Shown one piece after another: positions 42,884 through 54,655 of a stretch of 64,000 nt of DNA (its first letter is position 1; every line of letters begins with the position of its first letter). Origin of the DNA: Oncomelania hupensis. Its lineage: Eukaryota; Mollusca; Gastropoda; Littorinimorpha; Pomatiopsidae. The notes beneath the pieces are model-generated. The model was given only the letters and a program-made list of their open reading frames with translations, ran no database searches and was not told the origin of the DNA. The stretch lies in the NCBI GenBank assembly GCA_036898135.1, contig CM072515.1, forward strand, positions 72,022,035 to 72,086,034, in the 5' to 3' direction. Position numbers and translations under genes: made by a program.

Positions 42884-43584
42884 CTCCAGGCTAGGTGCTC
42901 TCTAGTAATCTTTCTTTTGTTTTGTATAGTTATCTTTGTTTCTCATTAGCTTCTGCTTGTTGTAGAATCAATCGATACAGCATACAGCAGTCATTGAAAG
43001 TGATATATTTTGAAAGTCTTTGCGACAATACGAAGGTATGATGAAGTATAAGAGATGAAGTATGAACAAATGTCACTTTGAAAGTATGCTGGTATGAAGA
43101 ACATGGCTTTGAAAGTATGATGTTTGAAGAATAGAATACAACATTTTATATAGCGCACATATCTCACGGTACAAGGCAATTCATGGCACCTTTCACACAC
43201 ACACACACACACACAATCACACACACACACATACACAGCACACACAGCACATGTAAATATACAATTCTATACATATTATATACTATTAAAAATCAACTAC
43301 ATATACCACATTAGGCAAGTTGGGGAGAAAAAGGAAAAGACTTTTAAATATGAAGAATATGACTGTGAAAGTATTACGAATACGACTGATGAAGTATGAA
43401 GATCATGACTTTTGAAAGCACGATGAAGTAGCCTATGAACAATATGACTTTGGAAACCTGATGTTACTACCAGTTGATATGTTCAGTTATAGTTTTCAAC
43501 TAAGTGTGCAGTACTTATGATGGGTTATTTTAGCGTGTGTGTAGACCGTTGATGAATGATTGAACGTAGTGTCTTTTTTTTCAG
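42884..43584. other. AEBP2 last intron remainder
   Basis: Contains ATTTTATATAGCGCACATAT at 43141-43160, a short minus-orientation SINE/LINE 3' end, and (CA)n at 43195-43235. The phrase TATGAAGAA/ATGACTTTGAAAG recurs loosely at 43015-43130 and 43345-43455. Ends with the acceptor TTTTTTTTCAG. Confidence 0.6.
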
Positions 43585-43732
43585 GCTGGACAAGGTGTGG
43601 CTGCCCAAGTCTCAGGTTAGCGCCAACCTGCAACGCACCCTCCCCCTCTCCTCCCTGCCCCGACCAACTGTCACCAACCTCCACCCCTCCCTGTACAGCG
43701 CGCACCGCTTCCGCAAGCACCGCCGAAAATGA
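43585..43732 (+). CDS. AEBP2: AEBP2 orthologue, last coding exon and stop
   Basis: Acceptor CTTTTTTTTCAG; the first G completes the Val codon from 42642. It reads LDKVWLPKSQVSANLQRTLP, LSSLPRPTVTNLHPSLYSAH and RFRKHRRK, stop TGA at 43730-43732 (residues 481-529). It aligns with the AEBP2 C-terminus: a DVWV-type motif, a SLP-type segment, LDP-x-x-YR-type segment and a basic final octapeptide. The total of 529 residues from the ATG at 11959 is close to the ~517 of the human long form (recalled). A longer ORF in another frame (43560-43859) is a shadow. Confidence 0.93.
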
Positions 43733-45049
43733 GCGCCGACGTTGCCTCAAGGAACCCCGGCTACGGCTGAGCAGCGCACGAAGCAACTGTCCTTGGTCCT
43801 TTATGCATCGTCATTGTATGTCATCTTCTTCATCGTTGACTGCAAGCAGCCACCCCTAGAAATGAACGCGGGGCATCTCAAGCGCTGCTGCAGTTGAAAT
43901 GGAGCTCACAGCCCAACACTTCTCAATCAAAGTATGAATCGTGATCAACATCATTCTCACCATCGTCATCATCATCATCTTCTTCAGCAGCTGTCATCTC
44001 TGATCTACCACTGTGCGGAATAACTCCTTTTGGATTTTTTATCCACGGTGTAAGAAAATATAAAGGTGTGGAGGGATTTCCTTCTACACAACATAGGTTC
44101 AGTGAAAGCCTACGCTAGTGTCTTATAGTGGTGGATTATCTTGGAAATATCTTTCTAGTATTTTGGACCTACAGATTTAAAAACATTATGATTATTTTTT
44201 TTTTAAAGAAAAAAAAGAGGAGATTCCAGATGTTATTAGGCCGCAATGCCATTTATCTTGTGTTTAATGTATGACGGTATGTGCTCAACTTCTTCCAATT
44301 GTAAGCTTTAAACAAATCTGATTGCTGAATACTGCACAGCTGAATTAGTATTGTAAGGTGTTCCCACCAACCGTTGTGTCTAAACTAACACAAGAAACAT
44401 CCTCATTGAAAAATTCAAATCATTTTCTTCTTGGGATTCAATTTAGTGATCTCCAGCGTGCTTCATCAATGTTCATCAGTGCAGGAAAAATCAATCAATT
44501 TTCATCAAAGATATAATTCATCAGGGCGATAGCAGCAGGAGTCGCCAGGTACATTAATATCCTTAACTTTTCATCACAGAAACACATTCATCACAGTAAT
44601 CACCTACAGGAGTCAACAAACATCAGCATTCTCAAACTGTCATCACCGAAAACAAGTTGATCAGAATGACACCAACAGAAGTGACCCGTTCATCTATCAT
44701 GACACAGGAATTTTGTATTCTCCAGCTACAACGTATCAAGACTACGTGGCAATTATCAGATGTTTCAACGCCTACAAGAAACATTTAACAAGACTTTATT
44801 TTGTCATTGTCAAGTGGTATCACATTGGTTGTGTGTTTGACTCACTCGTTTGCATGTATATGAACTGTATCACGTGTGTGTGCGTGTGTTTGATTTTCCA
44901 ATTCAAATTAAGTGGTGTTGTTGGTATGTATTACATGTTGGTGATAGCAGGTAGTGGTACCTATATTGTATGAAGTATGGTTTAGTCAAAGCAGCTGAAA
45001 TTGTTGGTTTTGTGTTTCGTTCTCCAGCTTCGACAAATATCCGTATGAA

Positions 45050-45055
45050 AATAAA
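45050..45055 (+). terminator. candidate poly(A) signal AATAAA
   Basis: First AATAAA noticed downstream of the AEBP2 stop codon, about 1.3 kb into the 3' flank, followed by TG-rich sequence (GTTTTTGTGAGTGTATGTG). Confidence 0.45.
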
Positions 45056-48000
45056 TGCAGTGCCAACTTTGTTTTTAGTTTTTGTGAGTGTATGTGTTGT
45101 TGTGAAGAGTGATTTCAGAGTTACAATGAATAATGTGTAAGCGGTTTACTTGTACTGTGTTAGCTTGGAGGGAATACAGGAATGGTTACCTGTAAATAAC
45201 TGGTACAGAACAATGTAACAACATAGACATGTGTAGCGTTTCTTTGTGCATATTATACATATGTAGCAGTGTGCATCCTCGGTCCTAAATGATGAAAATC
45301 CAAGTGAAACGTATTTATAATTTAGCCAAGAGATTGGACTTTGACATTGGTTTTGCAGTGAATGCTCGTTTGAAAGGGTTGGGCAGCCTTGCTTTGCTGT
45401 GGACGTGAAGCATTTAGTAAGCATGATTGGTATTGGTTAGAAATAAAATGAAAACATTGTTCTAATCAAGGCAACGGAGGATTGAGCTTGTTACATTTTT
45501 AAAGCACAAGATGCCAGTGTTCATGTCGTTATCTGTACAAGATAACAGATTGTACAGATAAATAATCTCACTGTACACCATTTACATCAGGATTGTCACT
45601 CCCGATCATCTCACAGAGTTACCTTACCATCAACATAGTTACCTTGCCACCAGTAACGATGTTTGTTACCAACAATTTACCTTACAATTATTGATATCAT
45701 TTGTGTGTTCACTTTGTTGAAGACCAAACACACTCAGTGAATCTAGGGTGTATTCTCTCTTGAATGCGACCCATGAATGGCATAGAGATGATAACTTTGC
45801 ATTATATTTTGTAATGTGTTTGTTCATGCTGACTATTTATGACAACCTTGTCAGGGTTTGACTAACAAAATGGCATATTCAAATTTCACAATTATTCCAT
45901 CTTCGCGTTTGGTGATAACTGGCAGATAACACATCCGAGTTCTGTCAATGTTTGTGTGTTAGTCACATCACATTTTAATCATCTTTGTGTGGTTTGCCAT
46001 AGGATCAATCAGTGTGTGTGCATTGTGTGTTTGTGTCTTTTCAGCACATTCATACATACTTTGCATGTCAAACATCTCATTAGCACAGCTTAATGTGAAA
46101 TTCACACATAGTCCAGAGGTGTAAGAGTTGGGTTGAGTGTTCATTTTAACAAACTGCCATCCATCCTTCCTTCTTCCCCCTTCTCCCCCCCCCCCCCCCC
46201 CCACCTTCATCCCCCTACATATTGTACTGGTGCCTTGGTCTTTGCTAAACCCCCCATTTATTTAGCATTGATGAAAATCACCGTGTGACTGCTTTGGATG
46301 TCACAACAAAGATCAGATCAGCAAAATGAATTATTTCCATTGACCATAAAGCGTATTTTGCTGTGCTTATGCTCTCCAATTGCATATATAAATCGAAACG
46401 ACTGAGCAAAAACTTAGCCAACGCGGTTTTGGTTTTCCAATGTGGCAGTGGATGGCGAACCCAGAATCCTTTTTTTTTGTTAACACTCAGTTTCTGTGGT
46501 ATCGACCTTGGAATAGTTCCACAAGGTCACCTTGGAATATTTTATCAAGGTAATGAAGAAATGAACTATGAGTTTATGACAGGATATTGTAAATTTGTGG
46601 TGGATACATTTTGGCTTTTTTATCAATATTTATTCATCAGATTAACATAAGTTGTACTGATAAACATGAAGAGATAATGACACAAGATGAAGATGTTAAC
46701 AGCCTTTTTAATTACGTTGCATAATTGGTGTCAGCTAGCTGTTTTACATTTGTGTTTGTAATAATGCACAGCACAGTGTAAATGATCTCAGTACATTATA
46801 GAGGAAATTTCTCAACAATTCAACATCAAGAGACCGTTTTCAAGTGTTTAGCTAGTTTCCTGTTTTGAGCTAGTTCACTCACCTATTGAGTTATTCACGA
46901 ATTTCCCAATAACGTTTACATCTCGTGAGGCTCCTCATAATATAAGATGTGTGTGTATTATAATATTTGGATGTGCTATGGGTTAGATTTTCTACAGAAT
47001 AGCTAGCCTTGGTAGTGAATGTTAGGTGAGTTACACCAGACTTTTGCAGCAAAGGACACGAGTTCATAATATTGTTTGATCAACAGGAAGCAAGATCACA
47101 ACGTTTTGTATCCTTTTGTCTGCCGCTGGATCACTGCCAACGTAAACCTGCCTAAGGGTACAGTCAAGATAAGAACAAAGAAATGATAGAATTTCGATAA
47201 TAATATTATAATGTAACACTACAGCATATTAAACCATCTTCTGTGTACATGTGGTCCTAGCATATACCTGTTCTTGTTTGCACAACAGCGGCATCTGACA
47301 AACCAACTTGCAAAGTTCATTTTATTTTCATTAATTTAAAATATACGAATCAGCCACGCAGATAAACATATTCATGACTTTTATTATCACACCTTTGCTT
47401 AATTAACAAATAATTTTCCAAAATTTTTTTGTGTAAGCTGGAAAGATAGTGTTTGATATGATCACAAAGCTGGATGTTTTTCTAATTGTTTTGTTGTTGT
47501 TGTTGTTTTTGTATTTTTTACATCGCCTCTAAATAAAACACAAGGCAGCAGAATGAAGACTTTTGGGCGGCAGTTTCATGAACTTTAGAGGCATAAATCT
47601 GTTATTGGTTTCTTATACCAGTTGATAAAACTGCCCCTAGTTGTTCTGAGGTGTAAAACACACATTGATATTCAGATCAAGAAATAGCTTCACCAACATT
47701 TGCCGTCATGCAGCTTTTTTTCAAAATAAATGTGTTTGTGAATGACTGTGTGTGACATTCAATGATTCACTCTATTTTCATTCTTCATGCGTGTGTAGTG
47801 TTAAGTATATGTCAATAAATGACTTGTACAACATAAAAGTATAACAAGTATTACTATTAGCAATGTTTTATTATGTGTGAAACACCTGGAGTAATTATTC
47901 GGAAATCTTTGCCCTTCGTGGTGTTTTTTTTGTTGGGTGTTCCAGTTATGCATATCGCTGTGTTTATTTATGGTAAAGTGTCAACTAATGAATATTGATA

Positions 48001-48806
48001 GCATAAAGTTTGATGTTGTGTTGGTGTAGTTGGGTGTTGTACATATTTTATTATTGACATTTCAAGGTTATGTGTGTGTTTTGCCATTAAAAAAGAAAGG
48101 ACTTTCGTTGTTTGTGACTAGCCTAAACACTGAACATTGTGCGTAATGTATTTCATGCATGGAGTGACTTAGTCCGTGACCCCTAGAACAGCAGAGGAGG
48201 CAACTGCTGTCTCCCAGTGACTGGGTTAAAGTGTGGATTATAGTGGACCATGCCTAGCTCAGGGTACATCCCACTCTCTCTGCCAGATACAGAGTGTGAC
48301 TATGAGCCTTCAGAGGAATCCACTGTACGTGTCTTCGCTTGAGATGAAGAGAAAGCAGCCTTTGTGTGGGTGTGTGTGTGTGTGGGTGTAAAGGGTTTCT
48401 CAAAACTAAGGTGATATGCTTGACTCATTTCCAATTTTCTATCAGTGGTTCTTAACCCAGCGCCCCGTTGATACTGACCCATAACAAATGCCTTGGTCAC
48501 TCTTTTTTTTTGTTTGTTTAACATGAGACTTAAAAAACTCCAGGTTTTATTCTTTTATTTCAACCAACCAACCAGATTATCGGTGCTTTCGTGTCGATAA
48601 ATTAGCAGAAGATCTGCTTCCCTTCATCTTAAAAAAGGTCTTTAAATTTAAAAAAAATGGCCAAAGAAACAAGAAGAACCACAAAGGCTGCTAAAGGAAA
48701 GCTGAACTAATGATAAACGGCTTGCTTGTACAATGTGGCTAAGACATTCATTTTGTCATTTCAGCTTCTATATGTAGTACCTTTCATCATTCTTTATAAC
48801 CTTGGG

Positions 48807-48846
<40 letters not shown>

Positions 48847-49705
48847 AACTTATAACGATATCATTTCTCACTAAAAATTAATTGAATAACAACACAACAA
48901 TGCAGGGACCAGCGATTGTCATTACAACTTCAGAACAACATCACAACCGTTGTCTCGTTACATAACAGCTGCTGAGTCCGGTTTTACCTAAGTCAGGTGG
49001 AACTATTTACCTTGGGGCCAGGTAAGACATTTTTACCTTCAAAGGCCATCGGATTATTATATGAACAAGGTTCTCAGGTTATATTATTGTGTTGTTTTTT
49101 TTTTTTTAAATAAATATTTTTCTATGTATTGTATGTTTGCAAGCAAATGTTTCTCTTTCTATTTGTTGTTTTAGTAACATTTGTGTATGCGTTCCTAGAT
49201 GTTCCAATTCTACTTTGTATGATAAGCAAACGGTTTGAATGTATTTTGTGTATTTTACTGCCTACATTTAATCTGTATTATTTCGTGTCAAAACCTTTTT
49301 CTTTTCTGTTTATTTTGTGGCTAATTGATGTGACTATAACATGTTAAAATACCAATACAGTTATGCTCCCATGTACACAAGCAAGTCTGTTTACGACTGT
49401 GTATTAAACGTGTGTTTGTGTGTAGACTTTTGGGACAGAATTTGAACTTGGTGTATGTTATTTGGGATGACAGGGAAGCATGTTTTTTTTTTTAAGCAAT
49501 GTATAAAAAGCGTGTAATTTATATTTGAAATGCGGGTTGCATATCTTCATCAGTCTGTGTACAAAATGCAGTGTGCATGTTAAGTTTCCAGGAACTCGAG
49601 CAGTGTCATTGTGTTGTGTGTGTATGTGTTTCATTGTGTGTTTGTATCTAGTATCCCTGTGTGTTTGTATTTAGTATCCCGTTTGTTAGTTTCTGTGTGG
49701 TGGTT

Positions 49706-49711
49706 AATAAA
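49706..49711 (+). terminator. candidate distal poly(A) signal AATAAA
   Basis: AATAAA in GGTTAATAAAGACTTTAAT, after a run of GTGTGTTTGTAT repeats. Typical context for a poly(A) signal; usage is unproven. Confidence 0.4.
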
Positions 49712-52559
49712 GACTTTAATAACAAAATGAACAACAACAAAAAGGTGAATACAAATTTAACAGAGCAAGGTTGCTGATGAAGAAAAGGATTACTTGTCTA
49801 AAGGCCGTGAGGAACAGGAAGCACTGGGGACGACAAACATGATGATGATGATTAGATGGAGGAGAAGGATGACGATGATGATGATGACGAGGATGCGTAT
49901 TGCATCCAAGGTTTGCTGTTGTGCGTAACGTTGAAATGTTGAGACGTATGGTTTAGAGGTGTTTGTTGTACATCAGTGTTGTTGGTTATTAAATTGTTAT
50001 AGTCACAGTGTACATAGACACATTTTGCTGTGTAATTATGTGCTTTATAGTTTTAGAATTTGTTGTAGTTATTATTATGAATATAGTTATGGTTTTAAAC
50101 TTCCTATGTGCTTGGGGCTTAGGGGCCAGGGGATAAAGTTCAAAAATTGAACAAGGCCGTTCTTCTGGTTTTATTTCTAAAAAAAATTAAATTAAAAATT
50201 AATTTTATTTAGTTCATTAATTAATTAATGCTCTGCATTGGGTGTTTGATCTCTGTTTTGTTATTGTGTGTTAGAAAGAATCATAATAATCTATGGTGAT
50301 CAGCAAACTATAATTGTTTCCCTTCATACAATTGCCAAGATGTGAGTGTGTGCATGTATCCTTATTTTTGTTATTGCATAGATCTCAGTTAAACCATGTT
50401 CATTCTGAGTAAATTCTTGATCATTTTGTTTTTGATTTGAAGTTCTTGTTTTGTTTAAAATACACTTGTAAAATAAAAATAAAATAACATTTAAAATGTT
50501 TCTTTTTAGCTGAAAGGCGTTTACTGTTTGGGATATACTGTTGAAGGGAAACAATCATGAATTACCTTTTGTGAAGATTTGCTTCCCTTGTCTTCTCGCC
50601 TGCCTGTTGTGTACCGCCGAGTTGTGAAAGATTTCGACATTAACAAACGTTGTATATTACTGTAAATTATATATAGCCCTATTATTCTGAATGTTAAAAT
50701 ATGTTTGCATATTTTTGTTCCATTTTCTGTTTACAGTTTAAAGCTACTGGCAAAAACTGATCTATTCACATAGATCTGCTAATTAATCCAATATTGTCCA
50801 GTGAATTTCAATGGAGGATTATTAATTTAATTTGTTTTAATAGGATTCAGAATTTAAATTTGTTAAGTTAAAAGTTATTAAAAAAATAATGTTGATACAC
50901 CGAGCTTTTTTTATTATTTTAAAAAAATATAACTTGATGAAAACTAAGTGACACAATGTTTCTCATTGAAACAGATGTTTTCCTTGAGTTTGGAACTCGC
51001 CTTTTTCGTCTTAAGCATCAGTATTTCTGCTTTCATGCATGGAACTCTGTGGTGATGCATTGGCAGTGATTGTGATAATATTTAGGGATGACCTGCTTTC
51101 ACAGCAAAAATAATTTGATGGCTTCTTACATGCAGCAAACTGCGAAAAGAAAACTTTGGTTCGAGTTTTCGACAAGCGTTTGGTTTGCATCAATGTCAGA
51201 TGGCTTTGATGTGGCTCCGCAGTCTCATTAACGACTGTCTGGCAAAGAGGAAATGTTGCTGGGACATTTTTATGTGAAAGTAGGGTACTGCCAGAAGCTT
51301 GTAAAAATGTTTGCTCCGTGCATGATTGCGATATTTTCTACTTGTTACACAAGACTTAACCAGCTACGGGGGATCCCATATATGTCTTTTGGAGATTCTT
51401 TTCTCTGGGTTTTTTTTTTTTAAAAGGGCTTAAATATTTCTATTATCTTTCCCAACACCTACAGCAATGCATAAAAGATGGTGTTTCATGTTGCTGGGTA
51501 TCTTTTGGGAGCAGGAATTTATTAGAGGAAAAAAAATGTATTGTGGAATTTTCTAGTTTTGGGGTTTTTTAGTAACCAAAAGAGTTCTGGAAATTTCCAA
51601 GTATGTTAATTTAAGTTTAAAAATCATCGCATTTGCACTGAATGATTGATTTAAAATAAAATCTTGTTATGCACTGGCTGTCCTCACTCTGTAGGAGGAA
51701 ATGGATAGATCTATGTTGAAGTTGTGTTATATGAATGCCGCTTGACAGATGAAAGAACTTTTTTTTCCCCTCCTGTCTGTGTGAAACTTGATGTTGTAAA
51801 TATGAAAATATAACCCTAAAAACCGAGTTGTGCCCCCAACTATAATCACCTATTGTCGCTTGGAGAAAGAAATATATGTATTATATTATGAATAACCTTA
51901 CACCATGTTGAATGTTTCTTTTGGTGGTTTTTTTCCCCTTGCCTATGTTTGTACAACTCTGAAATGTGGTGTTTTCTGTTGGGTTGTATTTGAGGGGAGG
52001 AAGGGGGGGGGGTGAGGGTTAAATATAGAATTTTTGTCTTGCAAGATTTAGTTTGTTATAAATGAAGTCATTTTTTAACATGAATATTATTATGGAGAGT
52101 GTGCGAAGCATGAAGAATTTTTATTTTAGAACATGCAAATAATTCCCTTATCTATGAATCTTGCCTGTGGATTGTCCAAACGTGTTATGTTGAGTATAGA
52201 GATTGATTGATTGATTTAAAATATTTTGGTATTGCGGATACATTTTTTGTTTGTTTATTTGGTTTTTGTTTGTTTGTTGTTGTTTTATTTTAATTGTGAA
52301 ATGTTGTATGCGTGACTAAACTTCAATGAACATGATGATCCAAAATGGAGTTTGTTTTCTTTCTCCTGTTTTTTTAAAACTGATTTCGTGTCTTGACTGG
52401 TTGTTAGTTTTTTTCTTCTAGATCCTGTCCCAAACCAAGATTTGCATTGAAGCGAATTGAATCACTCGTTAGTTTGGATATCTAGGGAGGTTTGAGTTGT
52501 GGACCAAGCTTACTTGAAGTATTGTCCACATCAACAACAGTCAATGGTATCTCCTATAA

Positions 52560-52800
52560 CTCTGACAGCATCTGCATTGTGGCTAAAGTCAAAATTCCCT
52601 TGACCCTTATCCCCATAGCTTCCAGTCCCCCCTACCTTTGAACTCTGTCACCTAGCTTCCTGTCCCCCTACCCTTGACCCCTATCCCCCTACCCTTGACC
52701 CATGTCCCCTAGCTTCCTTGCCCACCCATCCCTACCCTAACCCTGTTCCCAAGCTACCTGCTCCACTCCCCCCCCCCTACCTTTGACCCCAAACCTTTTT
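52560..52800 (+). repeat. degenerate C-rich tandem repeat
   Basis: Variants of CCTACCCTTGACCC(C/T)(T/A)T and CCCCTAGCTTCCTGTCC alternate about five or six times. On the minus strand this is G-rich (GGGGATAGGGGTCAAGG-like) and could form quadruplexes. Confidence 0.75.
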
Positions 52801-53473
52801 TCCCAACCCTATGTTTTCAAATATTCGTTCTTTGATAATGAATTAAGGTACCTTCAACACGCGTATTTAAATCAGATGTTTTTTTTTAACTGTGTGTCTT
52901 TTCTGTATATTTGTCAGTGCATAGAGATGGAGAACGACACACTGCACACAAGATTTTGCAACCATTTTTTGCACTGAAAATACAAACGTATAAAGACTGT
53001 ACAATTTATAAGGTGAAAAAATTGTTTTTTGTTTTTATGTTTTGTTGTTTATTGATTATGCTGTTGTGATGGTTGTTTGTGAGCAAGAGAATCCAGTGGT
53101 TTCCCCCTTTTGATGCATGTTTATTTATTATGTACTGCGCCCAAGTTGTTATTTTGGTGAGTGGTGGTTTAGTTCGGAGTGTGTGCTGTTCCAGTTTCTA
53201 GTTTTTGAATATATTCTATTGTGGCGGTTCACTTTTGAATGACAAGGGATGAGGTGCTTATATTCTTCTCTTTTCTTTTTGTGCTTTGTCAAGAATGGAT
53301 TTCTGAAGTTTGAAAAAAAGAATACAGATTTTAGTTGCGTTGATATATGGCTAAGGACAAGTCATCATTTGTCTCTTAAGTTGGATTCATTTGCTTGTGC
53401 AGACAGCACGTGTTAAGTTTAAAAGGCTGGTGATGCTGTAAGATGTTGCATCATCATGAATGTAATTTTATTT

Positions 53474-53829
53474 GTTAGTTAGTTAGTTATTCATTGCTTA
53501 CGGGGTCCAATGGACTGCACAGAGACTAATCAGAACCACAAATCAGGAGCACAACTTGTTTGAAAGAGGACCCCCGACTGAGTCGTTTAAAAGATCTGCT
53601 AGGACAACCCTAGTGGTAACACTGACGGCACTCCACTGTCCGGTCACTTTACAATAAAGACATCCCACACAGGGTTAGCTGAGGCTATACTCTAATTTAT
53701 CGAACCCCCGTTTACAAAAAACAAAATAGAAAACAAACATCATAATAAAATATCAAAAAAACACATAAAATGACTATATTGCTAAATAATAATATCATAG
53801 GAAACCCTAGTGACCATTTGGCAGAAAGC
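53474..53829 (-). mobile_element. family D host copy, 3' half (split by insertion)
   Basis: Minus-strand family D: reversed it runs GCTTTCTGCCAAATGGTCAC, GTAAACGGGGGTTCGATAAA, GTGACCGGACAGTGGAG, TGCAGTCCATTGGACCCC and a (TAAC)n-type tail. It is continued by 54409-54655. The break point lies in GCTTTCTGCCAAA. Confidence 0.9.
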
Positions 53830-54408
53830 ACCCCAGTTGGGTTGCCGGGGGTTTCAGTATAAATAGTATCCCCACTTTCTGGAAATTTAGTGCTTTAAAT
53901 TCCCACTGTCGCTGTCTTTCTCATTTGCTCTTTCTCAGTCCTGCTCTGTTCTATCAATCTGCTATACTATCTTCTTTCTTCGCTAGACCAGTCTCCTACC
54001 TTTTTTCTTGAAAACTCCTCCGGGACAGGACTCTTTGTTTGTGTATGAGGTCTGTTCGATCAGCTTGGGAATATTGGACGCTTTCTGCCAGGTGGTCACT
54101 AGGGCTTCCTATGATGTTATTATTTAGCAATGTAGGCATTTTATATGTATATGTTTTGTTGATAATTTATAATGATGTTTGTATTCTATTTTGTTTTTGT
54201 AAACGGGGCTTCGATAAATTATAGTGCAACCTCAGCGTCCCCTGCGTGGGATGTCTTTATTGTAAAGTGACTGGCTGGTGGAGGGCATTCAGTTTTCCCA
54301 CTAGGGTTGTTTCAGCAGATCTTTTATGCGGATTGGGGGTTGTCCGGTCCTGATTTGGCTCGGAAGAGTCCGCTGGACCTAAAGCAACAATTATGTCATG
54401 TAATGTGG
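53830..54408 (+). mobile_element. family D retroposon, full length, inserted in another copy
   Basis: 579 bp, from ACCCCAGTTGGGTTGCCGGG to a TGTCATGTAATGTGG tail. Flanked by a perfect 13-bp duplication TTTGGCAGAAAGC at 53817-53829 and 54409-54421 made from the host copy. No ORF with a recognisable domain; no tRNA box A/B. A TATAAATAG motif lies ~30 bases from the 5' end. Confidence 0.93.
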
Positions 54409-54655
54409 TTTGGCAGAAAGCGTCCAATGTTCCCAAGCTGACGCAACAAACCTCCTATACAAATGAGGAGTTTTGGAAGAGTTTTTAAGAAAAAAGGTCG
54501 GTGACTGGTCTAGTGAAGAAGAAGATAGTATAGTAGATTGATAGAACAGAGTAGGAAGGAGAAAGAACAAAGGAGAAAAATAGCGACAATGAGAATTTAA
54601 AGCACTAAATTTCTGGAAAGTGGGGATACTTTTTATACAGAAACCAGTCTCCAAA
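54409..54655 (-). mobile_element. family D host copy, 5' half (split by insertion)
   Basis: Reversed: GGTTTCTGTATAAAAAGTAT, CCCCACTTTCCAGAAATTTA, GTGCTTTAAATTCTCATTG, CACTAGACCAGTCACCGAC and ATTGGACGCTTTCTGCCAAA, meeting the 3' half across the inserted copy. Confidence 0.9.

Larger units (their letters stand above)
43733..53473 (+). other. AEBP2 3' flank, probable long 3' UTR region
   Basis: Almost ten kilobases with almost no transposon insertions, in contrast to the intron. AATAAA-type signals in the plus orientation lie at 45050-45055, 45442-45447, 47814-47819 and 49706-49711 (the last followed by AGACTTTAATAAC). The earliest would give a ~1.3-kb UTR; the later ones up to ~6 kb. T/TG-rich composition is typical of animal 3' UTRs. 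No other gene was recognised. A C18 run lies at about 46183-46201 and (GT)n at 48810-48842. Confidence 0.55.

Noticed and set aside
43560..43859. 99-codon ORF over the last AEBP2 exon
   Set aside because: Different frame from the phase-consistent AEBP2 C-terminus; no family resemblance.
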